Below are positions 23,801-35,126 of a stretch of DNA of 64,000 bases, one piece after another. Made by a program: the position numbers and the translations under genes. Source of the DNA: Calycina herbarum (Eukaryota; Ascomycota; Leotiomycetes; Helotiales; Pezizellaceae); NCBI GenBank assembly GCA_001414485.1, contig LLEY01000034.1:248001-312000 (forward strand). Reading direction: 5' to 3'. A model generated the notes under the pieces. The model made no database searches. It saw nothing but the letters and a program-made list of their open reading frames with translations, and was not told where the DNA came from. Positions within the stretch are counted from its first letter, which is position 1; each line of letters starts with the position of its first letter.

Positions 23801-26541
23801 TATAAAAAATATATTAAAGAAGTTTTATAATAACTTATAAGAGTAAACTCTTAGTTAAAACTCTTAAAATACGAGTTCGAAGTAACTTAAACCCTTTTCT
23901 TAGGATAGGTATTTAGCCTAGAGAAAATAGAAATAGATCTAGTAAAGATCTAAGACGTCTTAAACTAAAAATTACTAGAGAATATAAAAGACGTATAATC
24001 CTTTCTTAGATTTATAAACTTTTGCTATCTATTTATTTAAGACTATATAAAGATTACTAAACTAATATTAAGACTAGTTAAAAAAGCTATTAAATTTATA
24101 TAGAATAAATAGGTAGAGGATACTTTTTAGAAAATTAAAACAAGGTTTATAGAAAAACCTATTCTATACGATTTCGATATAGATAAGCCTAGTATAATTA
24201 AAATAGACGCCTTAGATATAGTAGTAGGTGCTATTCACCTATAACTAAATAATAAGAGAAAACTTATACCTATTATATATTATTCTAAGATATTTAACCT
24301 AGTATAATAAAACTATAGTATCTTTAATAAGGAATTACTTACTATAGTATTAGCCTTAGAATACTAGAGAATCTATTTATAGTTAGTAAAACACCTAGTT
24401 ATAGTTTTATTTAATTATAAGAGAGATAAAGAATATAAAAAGATTATAATCTTAAAAACTCTTAAGAATAGAGACTTAGTATCTACTATATATAAAATAG
24501 TAGTAATAAATAACATCTAGATAGATAAAATTTAGAATATATATAAAAGTTATAATTAATATATAAAAGGGAAATTATAAGTTCCTAGCTTATATATAAA
24601 GGAGTTTATATAAGAATACTATACTATGTCTACTTATAGTTACTAAGGAATTTGTAGAACTCTTTAAAGAATAAGATAATACTACTATATTAATTAGTTA
24701 TCTATAGTAGTTAAGGAAGTAATAGTAGAATATAATACTTATACTAGGAATAAGGCTTCCTACTATACTCTTTATAGATAAATAAATACTACTCTAATAC
24801 TATAAATACCTTAGAAATTAGTATCTATAGATTTTATTATTAAACTATTAAAATCTAAAGATCTAATAATAAGAGTTAAATATAATACGATCCTAGTTAT
24901 TATAGAACATCTTACAAAGTATATAATTCTAATAGTATATATAGAATTAAGTATAGCTAAGGAATTAGTATTTACGTTCCTTAGAGAAGTAGTCTTAAGA
25001 TATAAACTATTTAAAGAAATACTCTTAGATAAAGATAAACTCTTTACCTTAAAATTCTAAATCGCTCTTATAAAGTAATTAGGTATAAAGAGAAAGCTAT
25101 CTATAGCTTTCTACCTTTAAATAAATAAAAGAAACGAACAGATAAATTAAGTAGTTAAAACATACCTTTATTATTATATAAACTACTAGTAAGATAACTA
25201 AGTAAAACTACTACCCTTAGTATAGTTTACTTATAATAGTTTAGTAACAGAAATAACACTTATTATACTATTCTATACTAATTTTAGATATAAATTAATA
25301 GTGTATTAAGAACTACTATCTACGACTATTAATAACCAACTTACTTATGTTTAGGTCTTAAAAATTAAGAGTCTATATAAGAAACTTATAAAGGACCTAT
25401 AATTTATAGTAGAAAGAAATATATACTACTATAATAAACAACGTAGTTAAGAGCTAATACTAAAAGAGGAGGATAAAGTCTACTTAGTATAGAAAAATAT
25501 TAATACGAAAAGACTAAGTAATAAATTAGATTATAAAAAACTTAGACTATTTAAAATTAAACGTGTTAGAGGACCTTTAAATTATAAATTAGTACTACTA
25601 AGGATAATAAACATCTACCTAGTATTCTATATATCTCTACTTAAACTAGTACTACTAAGAGCACTACTAGCCCTACTTATAGAAATTTAACTAGTAAATC
25701 TAAATACTAAGTATAAAGTTAAGAGGATTCTTAACTATAGACTTATTAAAGAATAGGTTAGATATTTAATAAAATAGTTAGATTACTTATATTTAGAAAA
25801 TACTTAAGAACCTAGAAAAAACATTAGCTAGTACTTAGAGGAACTTTAGGAGTTCTACTGTTAAAACCTAAGTCTACCTATATCACGTAGTTAGTAGGAA
25901 AGGACTTAAGAAAGACTAGGTCGAGGCCTAGAGTAAAGGCAGAATCGGAAACGTTAGGTATAGAAAGGGCGGCTAGCTTAGTAGCCTCTTCTTCTATCCG
26001 CTTCTTTTCTTCCTCCTTCTCTTTTTTCTTTCTTTCTAAATCTTTAGTAATATCTAACTTATTAAGCAAGTTAAGACCAGTAGCTATTATCCTTTAACAC
26101 TTCTTATAGAGTTAGCGTTTTTGCTTCTTTAGTTAATAAATACAAGCTATAGCCTTAGCTATAATCATATAACTCTTCTCCTCTTTATTATCTAGCTACT
26201 CGATCTAGGAGTCAACGCTCTCCTACTCGTTTACTATAGGTATTTAATTAATAATATAAATATTATAAGACTTATTTATAGTAGTATAGCAACTATACTA
26301 TAATAACTTTTAGTCTCTAGGACTAAAACACTCGTGTTCCTTATTAGCATTTTTATAACAGATATATAGAGCTATTTTCTTACTAGATAAATTAATTACT
26401 CTACTAAGAGCTTCGTAGTCAGTTCGTTATAGAGAACAGGGAGTATTTATATTAGAAAAGAAGAGAAGGCCGCTAGCCTTCTAATAATATTTCTTAGGTC
26501 GTACTTAAGCGTAAGGACACGCTAGGCTAAGAAGGAGATAG
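20836..26541 (+). mobile_element. Gypsy-1 internal region (gag-pol), RIP-inactivated
   Basis: A Ty3/gypsy element in plus orientation, nested inside the LINE. Gag remains are at 20870-21700 (KLPLLKLFNSLPKK region), protease about 22700-22990, reverse transcriptase 23300-24150, RNase H from 24200 and integrase 24600-25700. Coding frames are shattered by TAG/TAA. The tract 22201-22380 contains no CA and no TG at all. Compared with gypsy-2, about 160 bp of the RNase H end (matching 56121-56296) is deleted at ~24415-24430, and some 500 bp present at 53600-54360 is absent. A small antisense ORF lies between pol and the 3' LTR. Confidence 0.88.
25878..26350 (-). pseudogene. Antisense accessory ORF in gypsy-1 (degenerate)
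   Basis: This runs opposite to pol, between the end of integrase and the 3' LTR. The last 63 codons are open (DLERKKKEKEEEKKRIEEEA then FLKSFPTNYVI). They match the equivalent antisense ORF of gypsy-2 at 57742-58217. Further upstream, several codons that are Cys in gypsy-2 read Tyr here, and there are stops, both as expected from RIP. The conserved part predicts a charged coiled coil. Function is unknown. Confidence 0.5.
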
Positions 26542-26975
26542 TATTACAAATCACGTATATATATAATAAGTAAAGACTAAGCAGCGTCCTAATAGGTTAA
26601 GCACTATCGGAATACTCTTATAACAGATAGGGATCAGTTAGGTTAGCTAAGTAATCCAGGGATTTCTTTTAGTTATAATCATATAATAAGAGTTCGCTAG
26701 ACAGGGCAACAGATCTAGCAGTCTAGCAGCGACGGAGCGACTAAGCTAGTAAGCTAGTACGAGGAAGGAAGCTTCTATATATACTAGCATATCTACTATC
26801 TAGATAGAAGCTTCGTACTCAACTTTAGTTATTAATCTTATTATCTTATTTAATATCTTTAATATAAGTAACGAGTTCACTTCTAAGTAAACAACCCGGC
26901 GTATTCATACTTCTTACTATATACCAACCTTCGAGACTTAGTTATCTTTGTTTAGTTCGTTTAAGTTTCGTTATA
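26542..26975 (+). repeat. Gypsy-1 3' LTR
   Basis: 434 bp, starting TATTACAAATCACG (the initial TG altered to TA) and ending TTCGTTATA, followed by CTATA (26976-26980), the copy of the 5' target site. It is more RIP-mutated than the 5' LTR at its start, where the palindrome has decayed to TATATATATA. Confidence 0.9.
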
Positions 26976-27900
26976 CTATACTATAGCTAACCTACCAATC
27001 CTATAGCATCTTATAAGAAACCTTTAATAAGGTATTTAACTTTACTTAGCTATACCTAGAGAAGATCTAGACATAGTAGTGCCCTAGTTATATAAGAATT
27101 CGAGGGAATGAAATTACTAACAAAGCTGCGGGGAAAGCGGCTTGAACACCCCCCTCTAGCCCTTCTTTACTCTATACTACTATACTTAAGAGAGAAGTTA
27201 AAGAGACAGGGGTTAAGCTCGCGAATAAGCTTTAGTAGATAACACTCCCGGATATCTATAAGAGGCTAGGTCTTACTTCCTAGCTCTCGAAACCTAGAAC
27301 TCTCTAGCTACTAAGAGAGGTCCTAGCTTAGCTTATTATAACTCGTACTAGTTATAGAGACTTTATAGTATACTACCTTCGATTCTACTACCTTAATATA
27401 TTACTAGAATCTAGGAATTATAAATATAAAAAGACTAAAGTATAATTCTACCTACTCTTCTATAGGCTTATAAAGAACAAAGAGCTAAGGCTATTAGCTA
27501 AGATAGAGGGAAATCCTCAACTCCTATTTAAACCTAGTTATAAGAAGCTTTTTAATAAGGTCTATTCTAAGACTAAGTTCTTTATAAAGATCTATTTCTT
27601 AAGATAGTTAAAACTCTCTTCTTCTTTCTTTTTCTATATTTTTCTATATATCTCCTTTATCTTTCTCTAATTCTATAAACTAGTTAAGGATAAGAGCTGT
27701 TCTAAAAGTAGAGCTTCTCTTTAAACTATCTCTTATAAATTAGCTTACTTGTTTATACCCCCTATAGCCTAGGGCACCCCCCTAGTATCATTTGCTCTCT
27801 TTTAAGACTTTTTAGAACCTAGACTACGCGATCTAGACTCCGTCTAACGTTAAATAGAAATAAATAAATAAATAAATAAATAAATAAACATCTAAGTAAT
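26976..27900 (+). mobile_element. Tad1-like LINE relic, 3' part with tail
   Basis: This is the continuation of the LINE interrupted at 20402: the end of RNase H, the C-terminal region of ORF2, and a 3' UTR from about 27630. The UTR ends in (AAATA)n at ~27858-27897. It is the same 3' UTR as the inverted copy at 15236-15490, with many CA-to-TA and TG-to-TA differences. No intact frame remains. Confidence 0.85.
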
Positions 27901-29456
27901 AGTTATTTATATAATTATCTAGTAGTTATATAATAAGAGCTCTAGGATAAGGTTAATAGTTAATAGCCTTATTAATCCTATTATTAATAAATAATACAGA
28001 ACCGATGAGTAAATCACACTATTAATATAACAAATACTTGACCACTATAATCAAAGTTACTTCCTTCAAATTATATAATACTGTACTAGATCTACTATAT
28101 CAGCTGACCTCGCTCGTTCCTTTCTATAAACTAGGGTGCTGGCCGGAGGCTATCACGGAAGCTTTCATACTTATAGGCGGATCGACCTAGTGTTCAAATA
28201 ATGTTAAGTAATGAAAGAAAAATCACGTGGCCAAATATATACACTAATCAAACTGAAGATAGTATATTGTTCAGAGTAGTAAAGACTGACTAGTAAGATA
28301 AGACAAAGGCAAAAGTAGAAAGTAAAGACGTGTGTTCCTTTAAGCCTTCATAATTTCAACAAAGTAAATGTCGGATCGGACCTGTTGTTGAAATTGTAGC
28401 CCTCAAGCTGTCAAGGAATTAGATCAGGTGATTTGCACACCTTTATGAAGCTATCACAACTGTGGATAAATCAGCACAGGCCAATTTCAACCAACATAAA
28501 AGATAGATCTCCTCAAGAATCCCTTCTCTCCTTGTAATCAATTTATTCAACCAAGTCGCAATTGTCCACGTACTTGCACTTGATCCCGTGACCTTCATAA
28601 TCCCGTGAAGGTTTAGAATCTACTCAATGCGCTTCTTGATGTTCCTGCCCTCTCGTGGTGCGCTCATTCCCAAATCGCTCACCGAATTCTGTTGCATACC
28701 AATTAATTTATTTTTGACAGGGTAACCTTATGCCAAGCCACCACCAAACCATCTCAGCAAGCCTTACCGAGCCCTACCACCCCGGGATCGAGTATTCGGG
28801 CCAAAACACACTCGACGCAAGGCTCTGAACTCTTCCCTTCCCTCTACAAAATTCCTGCCTTTTATCACCGTCTGGGTTGCACGGGACGGAAGAGGGCAGA
28901 CCGAGAAGCTACAGACTGAGGAGCAGTGGTGGTGCACTCCAAGCCACCACCAATTCATCTCAGCCATTCTACTGTTATTCCATCTACTCTAGGTGCGCAC
29001 TGGTCTAGCCCATCAATCCAGTGGAAAACAATTCCTTCTCCACACTCTACTGGCCACCCCACTTAACCTCAGCCCTGGAGCTTACCGGGGTTAGCCTTGG
29101 CCCCCACCCACCCCCAATCAAGGGGCGGTTTAGCACTCTCAGGGGAGCACCCGCATCAATTTGTGCTTGCCATCAATGAAGCTGCTCCCTAGTATGACCA
29201 AGAGGCTGCATCTCACCATGCCTATCACTTTTATTGGTTGGCCGAAAAACGCCTCAGAGGGCTGTACGTAGTATTCATCTACAGTAATTGATTCAACGTA
29301 CTCGCCCTAAAGTGCTTCTCTGGCGGCCTACAGAGCCGCAGTATAATTATATGAATCCATTTCTTTATACCTCAGTCAATGAATACAGGAAGTACAGTTC
29401 CATCACCTATCTTCGACCCTGCATATTACTACCTATCACATTCTTGTTTCGAGAAA
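27901..29456. other. Boundary of the RIP block and NLR-2 upstream region
   Basis: Up to about 28130 the DNA is still AT-rich with RIP-like composition and no identifiable element. From ~28130 composition is normal. No gene is supported. A direct repeat of about 25 bp (AAGCCACCACCAAACCATCT and similar) occurs at about 28734 and 28939. The last several hundred bases should carry the NLR-2 promoter. Confidence 0.45.
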
Positions 29457-32400
29457 ATGGCATCGAAAAGGAAGGCAATTGAAGAGATTTCAGACCGTGC
29501 GCGCAAGATTCCAGCGCATATCGTAAGTGTTTGCATCTCATGTTTTCTGACTCTAACTCTGACTCTAACTCTTAACTAGACGCCTTCTAAGGATCCACAG
29601 AGTAGCTGGGCGCAAGGAGTCGAGTCTGATCCATCCTCAAATTCCCTGAATCATGAACGAAGTCCACAAAACACCAAGGCTGTGGATAAGACCATGAAAC
29701 AAACCGACAGTGCTCGAGAAGACCTCACCTATAGCGACTATACCGTTGGATGGATATGTGCTCTACCAGATCCTGAATTGGTAGCTGCACAGGCAATGTT
29801 GGACGAAGAGCACCCATTGCTGCCTGCGGCAGATGGAGACACAAATGTCTATGTTCTTGGCAAAGTTGGGTTACATAACGTTGTAATTGCTTGCCTGCCC
29901 GATGAGAGTACCGGCAAGTCGTCCGGGGCTACCGTCGCGAAAGATATGTTGCGCAGCTTCCAGGGGATCAAGTTTGGTGTGTTAGTTGGTGTTGGTGGGG
30001 GAGCACCATATTTAGGAACTTCGGACGGCAGAAAGGCAGCCGTGGAAGACTCGGAGGAGGAAGATACCGAATCTGAGGATATTAAGGATATAAGACTCGG
30101 TGACGTTGTGATAAGCCTAAATTCCAAGTCTTCTGAAGCTGTTGTACAGTATGATTTTGGGAAATCGGTTCAAGGAGGGAAATTCCTCCGTACAGGATCC
30201 CTTAACAAACCACCGGGTATTTTGCGTTCTGGAGTTGGTTCCCTTAAAGCCCGTCACGCATTATATGGGCATAGACTTGTAGACCACCTATCCAAGATCG
30301 TCGCCAATCCACGTTTAGCCACAAAATACCAGTACCAGGGTGCAAGTAAGGATCGACTTTTCAAAACAGATATCGTTCACCGGGAGGGTAAAAGGACATG
30401 TAAAGATTGCTGTGGTGTCCTTGATACTAATCTTGTAGAGCGGAAGGAACGACCTAACATATCTCCTGTGCTTCATTATGGAACCATTGGATCGGCAGAC
30501 CAAGTAATGAAAGACTCTGCTCTAAGGGATGAGTGGGCAAGGAAGGAGCATATTATATGCTTTGAAATGGAAGCGGCCGGTAAGTTTGAGATTATTCTCT
30601 CGAACCCTAGAGTCTAACCTAATGTTGCCTAGGTTTAATGGACTCGTTCCCCTGTCTAGCAATTCGGGGCATCTGCGACTACGCTGATTCACATAAGAAC
30701 AAGAAATGGCAGCCATATGCAGCAGCAGCAGCTGCTGCATATGCAAAGGAGCTGTTGAATGTTATTCCAGCTGCTAGCGTGAAGAGAATGTGTACTATTA
30801 ATGAGGAGATGGGAAAGCTATCAGCCGGGCTTACGGCGAATGCTGCGATCGCCCAGAGAGTGGAAGAACATGTCTCAAGTATGTAATACTACATAGCCTC
30901 CTAATAACACTAAAATAACCGCTACATAGCTGCCGAAGAGATAAATATTTTGCATTGGCTCTCTTTTTTTAAATTCTCCCATCTTCAAAACAGTGCCCAG
31001 AATTCTCGAACATCAGGGACAGGGGAATGGTTGCCTAGAACTATTAAGTATAGTAATTGGCGAGACCAATCAGCAGGCTTACTATGGCTTTATGGCGTTT
31101 GTAAGTCTTCATTAAGAATGTGAATTTTGCCCTGGCCTGACAAAGGATATTTAGCGGGTTGTGGAAAGTCTATTTTGTGGTAAGTTTACCTTTGTATCGC
31201 ACTCTTCGTAAACAAGCTAATATCTTTTCAAGCTCTACAGCTATTGATGATCTTAAAAGATTGTGCAAACTCGATCCACGAAAGCGAATTGGGTACTGGT
31301 ACTTTCAATTCAGCGATACTATGACGCAAAGCGTTTGCAACATGCTCCGATCACTCCTCCGGCAATTGAGCTCATCACCCTTGGACCCGTCGATCCGCAG
31401 TCTATGGAACCAGCACCAACATCACGGAAGTGAACCAAGCAGAAAAGAGCTCATAGATACTATGTGGGCGCTTATCAATAGCCAGGACCAAGAGGTTTTC
31501 ATTGTCATTGACGCTCTAGATGAGTGTCCACTCTCAGAGCGACGCGAACTACTTAAAGTGATTAAGGAACTTCTGGACGGAGATACTAGGAAGGTTCATA
31601 TACTTGCAACAAGTAGACCAGAACCCGACATCAGTGCTCGACTAAAAGAGCTATCTATTGCAATTGATATAGAGGGGCTGATAAAGAACGATATTGTGTT
31701 ATTTGTTCAGACTGAGCTATCGCAGAATACCAAATTGAATCGATGGAATAATGACTTGAAATCTCAAATCGTGGAAAGACTTACTGCAGTTGAAGAAACG
31801 TATGTTGAACATTTTCACACATGATTAACTAAAGTCTTTTAAGCTGAGAAACGAATAGGCGATTCCGTTGGGCAGATTTACAGATAAAGAGGTTACAATC
31901 GTGTTTAAGAGAGGAAGCGCTTATCAAGGCCTTGAATACAATCCCTACAAGTCTTGAGGAAACCTACGAGAAAGCACTAGAAGGAATCCCCGATGAAGAA
32001 AAGAACTATGTACGGAAAATACTAATGTGGCTTACTTCATCCCTTCGACCTCTAACGATAGAAGAAGTCGCCGCCGTGGGTTCTTATTCACACCCTGAAG
32101 ACGTTCTAGTAGTTTGTACTAGTCTACTAGTAACGTTGATTGATAAAGAAGCCGATAGGACTATCAAACTCGCCCATTTTTCCGTGAAGGAATACCTTAT
32201 TCTCAAAGAGCAAGAATTCACATCCTTATCGCCATATAGATTCAGATATGAACAAGCGCAGGCACTTATTTCGCAAATGGCGGTTACATACTTTCTGCAG
32301 CTTGACAACTTGAACAAGCAGGAGGAAAATACAATCCCACTATCTTTGCTCAAGTATTACGCACAGTTCTGGCCACAGCATGCTATCCCGGTTCTTGAGT

Positions 32401-33791
32401 CTGGTTACGATGATAAAACAGAACTACAGGACGACATTAACTTATTGTTCACTCCGAATTATTCTGATGGATATATCGCTTGGCTTCAGACGTATGATCA
32501 CGATCAGGAGAGCTATCTTCAAAAGACAAGAACCAAATATCCGCAGCCACTATACTACGCTTGCCTGCTTGGGCTGCAATTGACAGTGGAGATGCTGCTT
32601 GAGAAAGGTTGTAAAATTGAAATAGAAGAGGGAAGTACTGGAAATGCATTAAATGCAGCGGCTGTTTATGGGAATTTCCAAATTGTTGAAAATCTGTTAA
32701 ATTTTGACAAAGGAATTGCCAGAGTTGCAGACTTCTCAAGAATTGTGAAAAATATTCAGAGGAATGTGGAAGAGACATTCACTCTCTTTATAACAGAGGA
32801 GGTTAGAGCAGAGGTGGTACTCACAGAAGAGGCTGTCAAAGCAGCGGCGGGGAATTACAATGGGAAACAGCTGATGACGCTCTTGCTTGAGAAGCGAGGG
32901 GCAGACGTGGTGATCACAAAAGAGGTGGTGAATACAATTGCAGGGAGCTGTGGAAAAGAGGTGATGATGCTATTGCTTGAGAAGCGAGGGGCAGACGTGG
33001 TGATCACAAAAGAGGTGGTCAAGGCAGCGGCGAGGAATGGAAGGAATGGGAACGAGGTGATGAAGCTCTTGTTTAAGAAGCGAGGGACGGACGTGGTGAT
33101 CACAGAAGAGGTGGTCAAGGCAGCGGCGAGGAATAGAAGGAATAGGAACGAGGTAATGAAGCTCTTGCTTAAGAAGCGAGGGGCAGACGTGGTGATCATA
33201 AAAGAGATGGTCAAGAGAATTATAAGGAGCTTTAGAAAAGAGGTAATGACGCTCTTGCTTAAGAAGCGAGGGGCAGACGTGGTGATCATAGAAGAGGTGG
33301 TTAAGGCAGCGGCGAGGAATAGAAGGAATAGGAACGAGGTAATGAAGCTCTTACTTAAGAAGCGAGGGGCAGACGTGGTAATCACAGAAGAGATAGTCAA
33401 GAGAATTGTAAGGAGCTTTAGAAAAGAGGTGATGACGCTCTTGCTTAAGAAGCGAGGGGCAGACGTGGTGATCATAGAAGAGGTAGTCAAGGCAGCGGCG
33501 AGGAATAGAAGGAATAGGAACGAGGTGATGAAGCTCTTACTTAAGAAGCGAGGGGCGGACGTGGTAATCATAGAAGAGATGGTTAAGAGAATTATAAGGA
33601 GCTTTAGAAAAGAGGTGATGACGCTCTTGCTTAAGAAGCGAGGGGCAGACGTGGTGATCACAGAAGAGGTGGTTAAGGCAGCGGCGAGGAATAGAAGGAA
33701 TAGGAACGAGGTAATGAAGCTCTTGCTTAAGAAGCGAGGGGCGGACGTGGTAATTATAGAAGAGGTGGTTAAGGCAGCGGCGGGGAATTAG
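29457..33791 (+). CDS. NLR: PNP-NACHT-ankyrin-like repeat protein
   Basis: Seven exons: 29457-29522, 29580-30579, 30633-30878, 30930-31100, 31155-31179, 31233-31799 and 31859-33791. All introns are GT/AG and phases agree, giving 1335 aa. Residues ~75-405 form a purine-nucleoside-phosphorylase-like domain ([41 protein letters not shown]). This is a common N-terminal domain of fungal NLRs. A linker ([18 protein letters not shown]) leads to NACHT: P-loop GVSGCGKS ~495 and Walker [11 protein letters not shown] ~590. The Walker A codons are split over a 25-nt exon. Residues from ~1015 are near-identical 30/32-residue repeats of the type [21 protein letters not shown] at 33789-33791 ends the frame, yet repeats continue in the same frame to 34595. 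Possible role: ligand sensing through the repeats and oligomerisation of the PNP-NACHT part; inferred from family. Confidence 0.85.
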
Positions 33792-34580
33792 AAGAGTAGG
33801 AAAGAGGTAATAACACTCTTGCTTAAGAAGCGAGGGGCAGACGTGGTAACTATAGAAGAGATGGTCAAGAGAATTGTAAGGAGCTTTAGAAAAGAGGCGA
33901 TGACCCTTTTGCTTAAGAAGCGAGGGGAAGAGGTGATGATTATAGAAGAGGTAGTTAAGGCAGCGGCGGGTAATGAAGTAAATAGGGAAGAGGTAATGAC
34001 GATCTTGCTTAAGAAGCGAGGGACGGACATGGTGATCACAGAAGAGGTGGTTAAGATAATTGTAGAGAGCTTTGGAAAAGAGGTGATGACGCTCTTGCTT
34101 GAGAAGCGAGGGGCAGACGTGGTGATCACTGAAGAGGTGGTCAAGATAATTGCAAGGAGCTTTGGAAAAGAGGTAATGACGCTCTTGCTTGAGAACAGAG
34201 GAGCAGACGTGGTGATCACAGAAGAGGTGGTCAAGGCAGCGGCGAGGAATGGAAGGAATGGGAACGAGGTGATGAAGCTCTTGCTTAAGAAGCGAGGGAC
34301 AGACGTGGTGATCACAGAAGAGGTGGTTAAGATAATTGCAAGGAGCTTTGGAAAAGAGGTGATGACGCTCTTGCTTGAGAAGCGAGGGGCAGACGTGGTG
34401 ATCACGGAAGAGGTGGTTAAGGCGGCGGCGGGGAATTGGAAAAGTGGGAACGAGGTGATGAAGCTCTTGCTTGAGAAGCGAGGGGCAGACGTGGTGATCA
34501 CAGAAGAGGTGGTCAAGGCAGCGGCGGGGAGATTTGGAAAAGAGGTGATGACACTCTTACTTGACAAGCGAGGGGCGGAT
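32820..34580 (+). repeat. Tandem ankyrin-like repeat array of the second NLR
   Basis: About 20 tandem units of 90 bp (30 aa) and 96 bp (32 aa). In part of the array they alternate, giving a 186-bp higher-order unit. The 32-aa type carries [18 protein letters not shown]; the 30-aa type carries [16 protein letters not shown]. Differences between units are dominated by TG-to-TA and CA-to-TA changes, such as GGAATGGG versus GGAATAGG and GATCACAG versus GATCATAG. This is the RIP signature inside a protein-coding tandem repeat. The reverse strand is also open over much of this range, but that is a by-product of the repeat composition. Confidence 0.85.
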
Positions 34581-34595
34581 GTGGTGGGCTGTTGA
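33792..34595 (+). pseudogene. In-frame continuation of the NLR repeat array after the premature stop
   Basis: Directly after the TAG at 33789-33791 the same frame continues for 268 codons with eight more full repeat units and then a natural end, GADVVGC and a TGA at 34593-34595. The stop stands where a sister repeat (near 34428) has TGG, so it is most simply a TGG-to-TAG nonsense change. The allele would lose about 45 percent of its array; readthrough or repeat recombination could restore it. Confidence 0.75.
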
Positions 34596-35126
34596 TAAGT
34601 CTACTTGGATGCTCTGTAGGTGATTTTCTGATCTCACGCTATTAGTGGGTAACCTACATATAGCTTAACCAACAAGTTCATTTGCAATTCTAGTGCTACT
34701 TGTTAACAGCTTCAAATTTTAGATTTTATACAAATAGCACGACGGCATGCACATGCTCTAGGTTCCAAATCCTTTCTCAAAGAATTTGAAACCAAGCAGT
34801 AACCAGTTTAACTGAAGAATTTACAATCTACTGCTTATTTACTTAAAAAAACTCAAGTAATTTACAACTAGCATCTCACTGCAATTTTGAAAACTTTGGA
34901 TGACGAGAGTAATCATAATTTCATTTTGACTACGAATGCAGCCTCATGCCTTATTATGAAAACATATTAATGAAATCAGTTCAAAAAAGGCCCATCGTTA
35001 CTCTACATACGAGCTTTCAAATTAGTTCAAAAAAAACCACCCGGCATTAAAAATATTTCCACAACCTATTCACTCCCTTGGCTTCGTCTTGAAAAGTTGT
35101 ATTATCCAGCTGATAAATAACAACCG
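34596..35126. other. Intergenic region, AT-rich
   Basis: About 530 bp between the NLR end and the convergent Clr5 gene. No ORF, repeat or RNA gene is recognised. Likely 3' UTRs and terminators of both genes. Confidence 0.45.

Noticed and set aside
32855..33661. Long minus-strand open frame rich in [12 protein letters not shown] repeats opposite the NLR array
   Set aside because: It is the antisense of an in-frame tandem repeat whose unit lengths are multiples of three, so one open antisense unit makes the whole stretch open. The composition is monotonous, with no domain.
33788..34567. Second long minus-strand open frame opposite the NLR array
   Set aside because: Same cause as above; the plus strand has the splice sites, NACHT domain and repeat logic.
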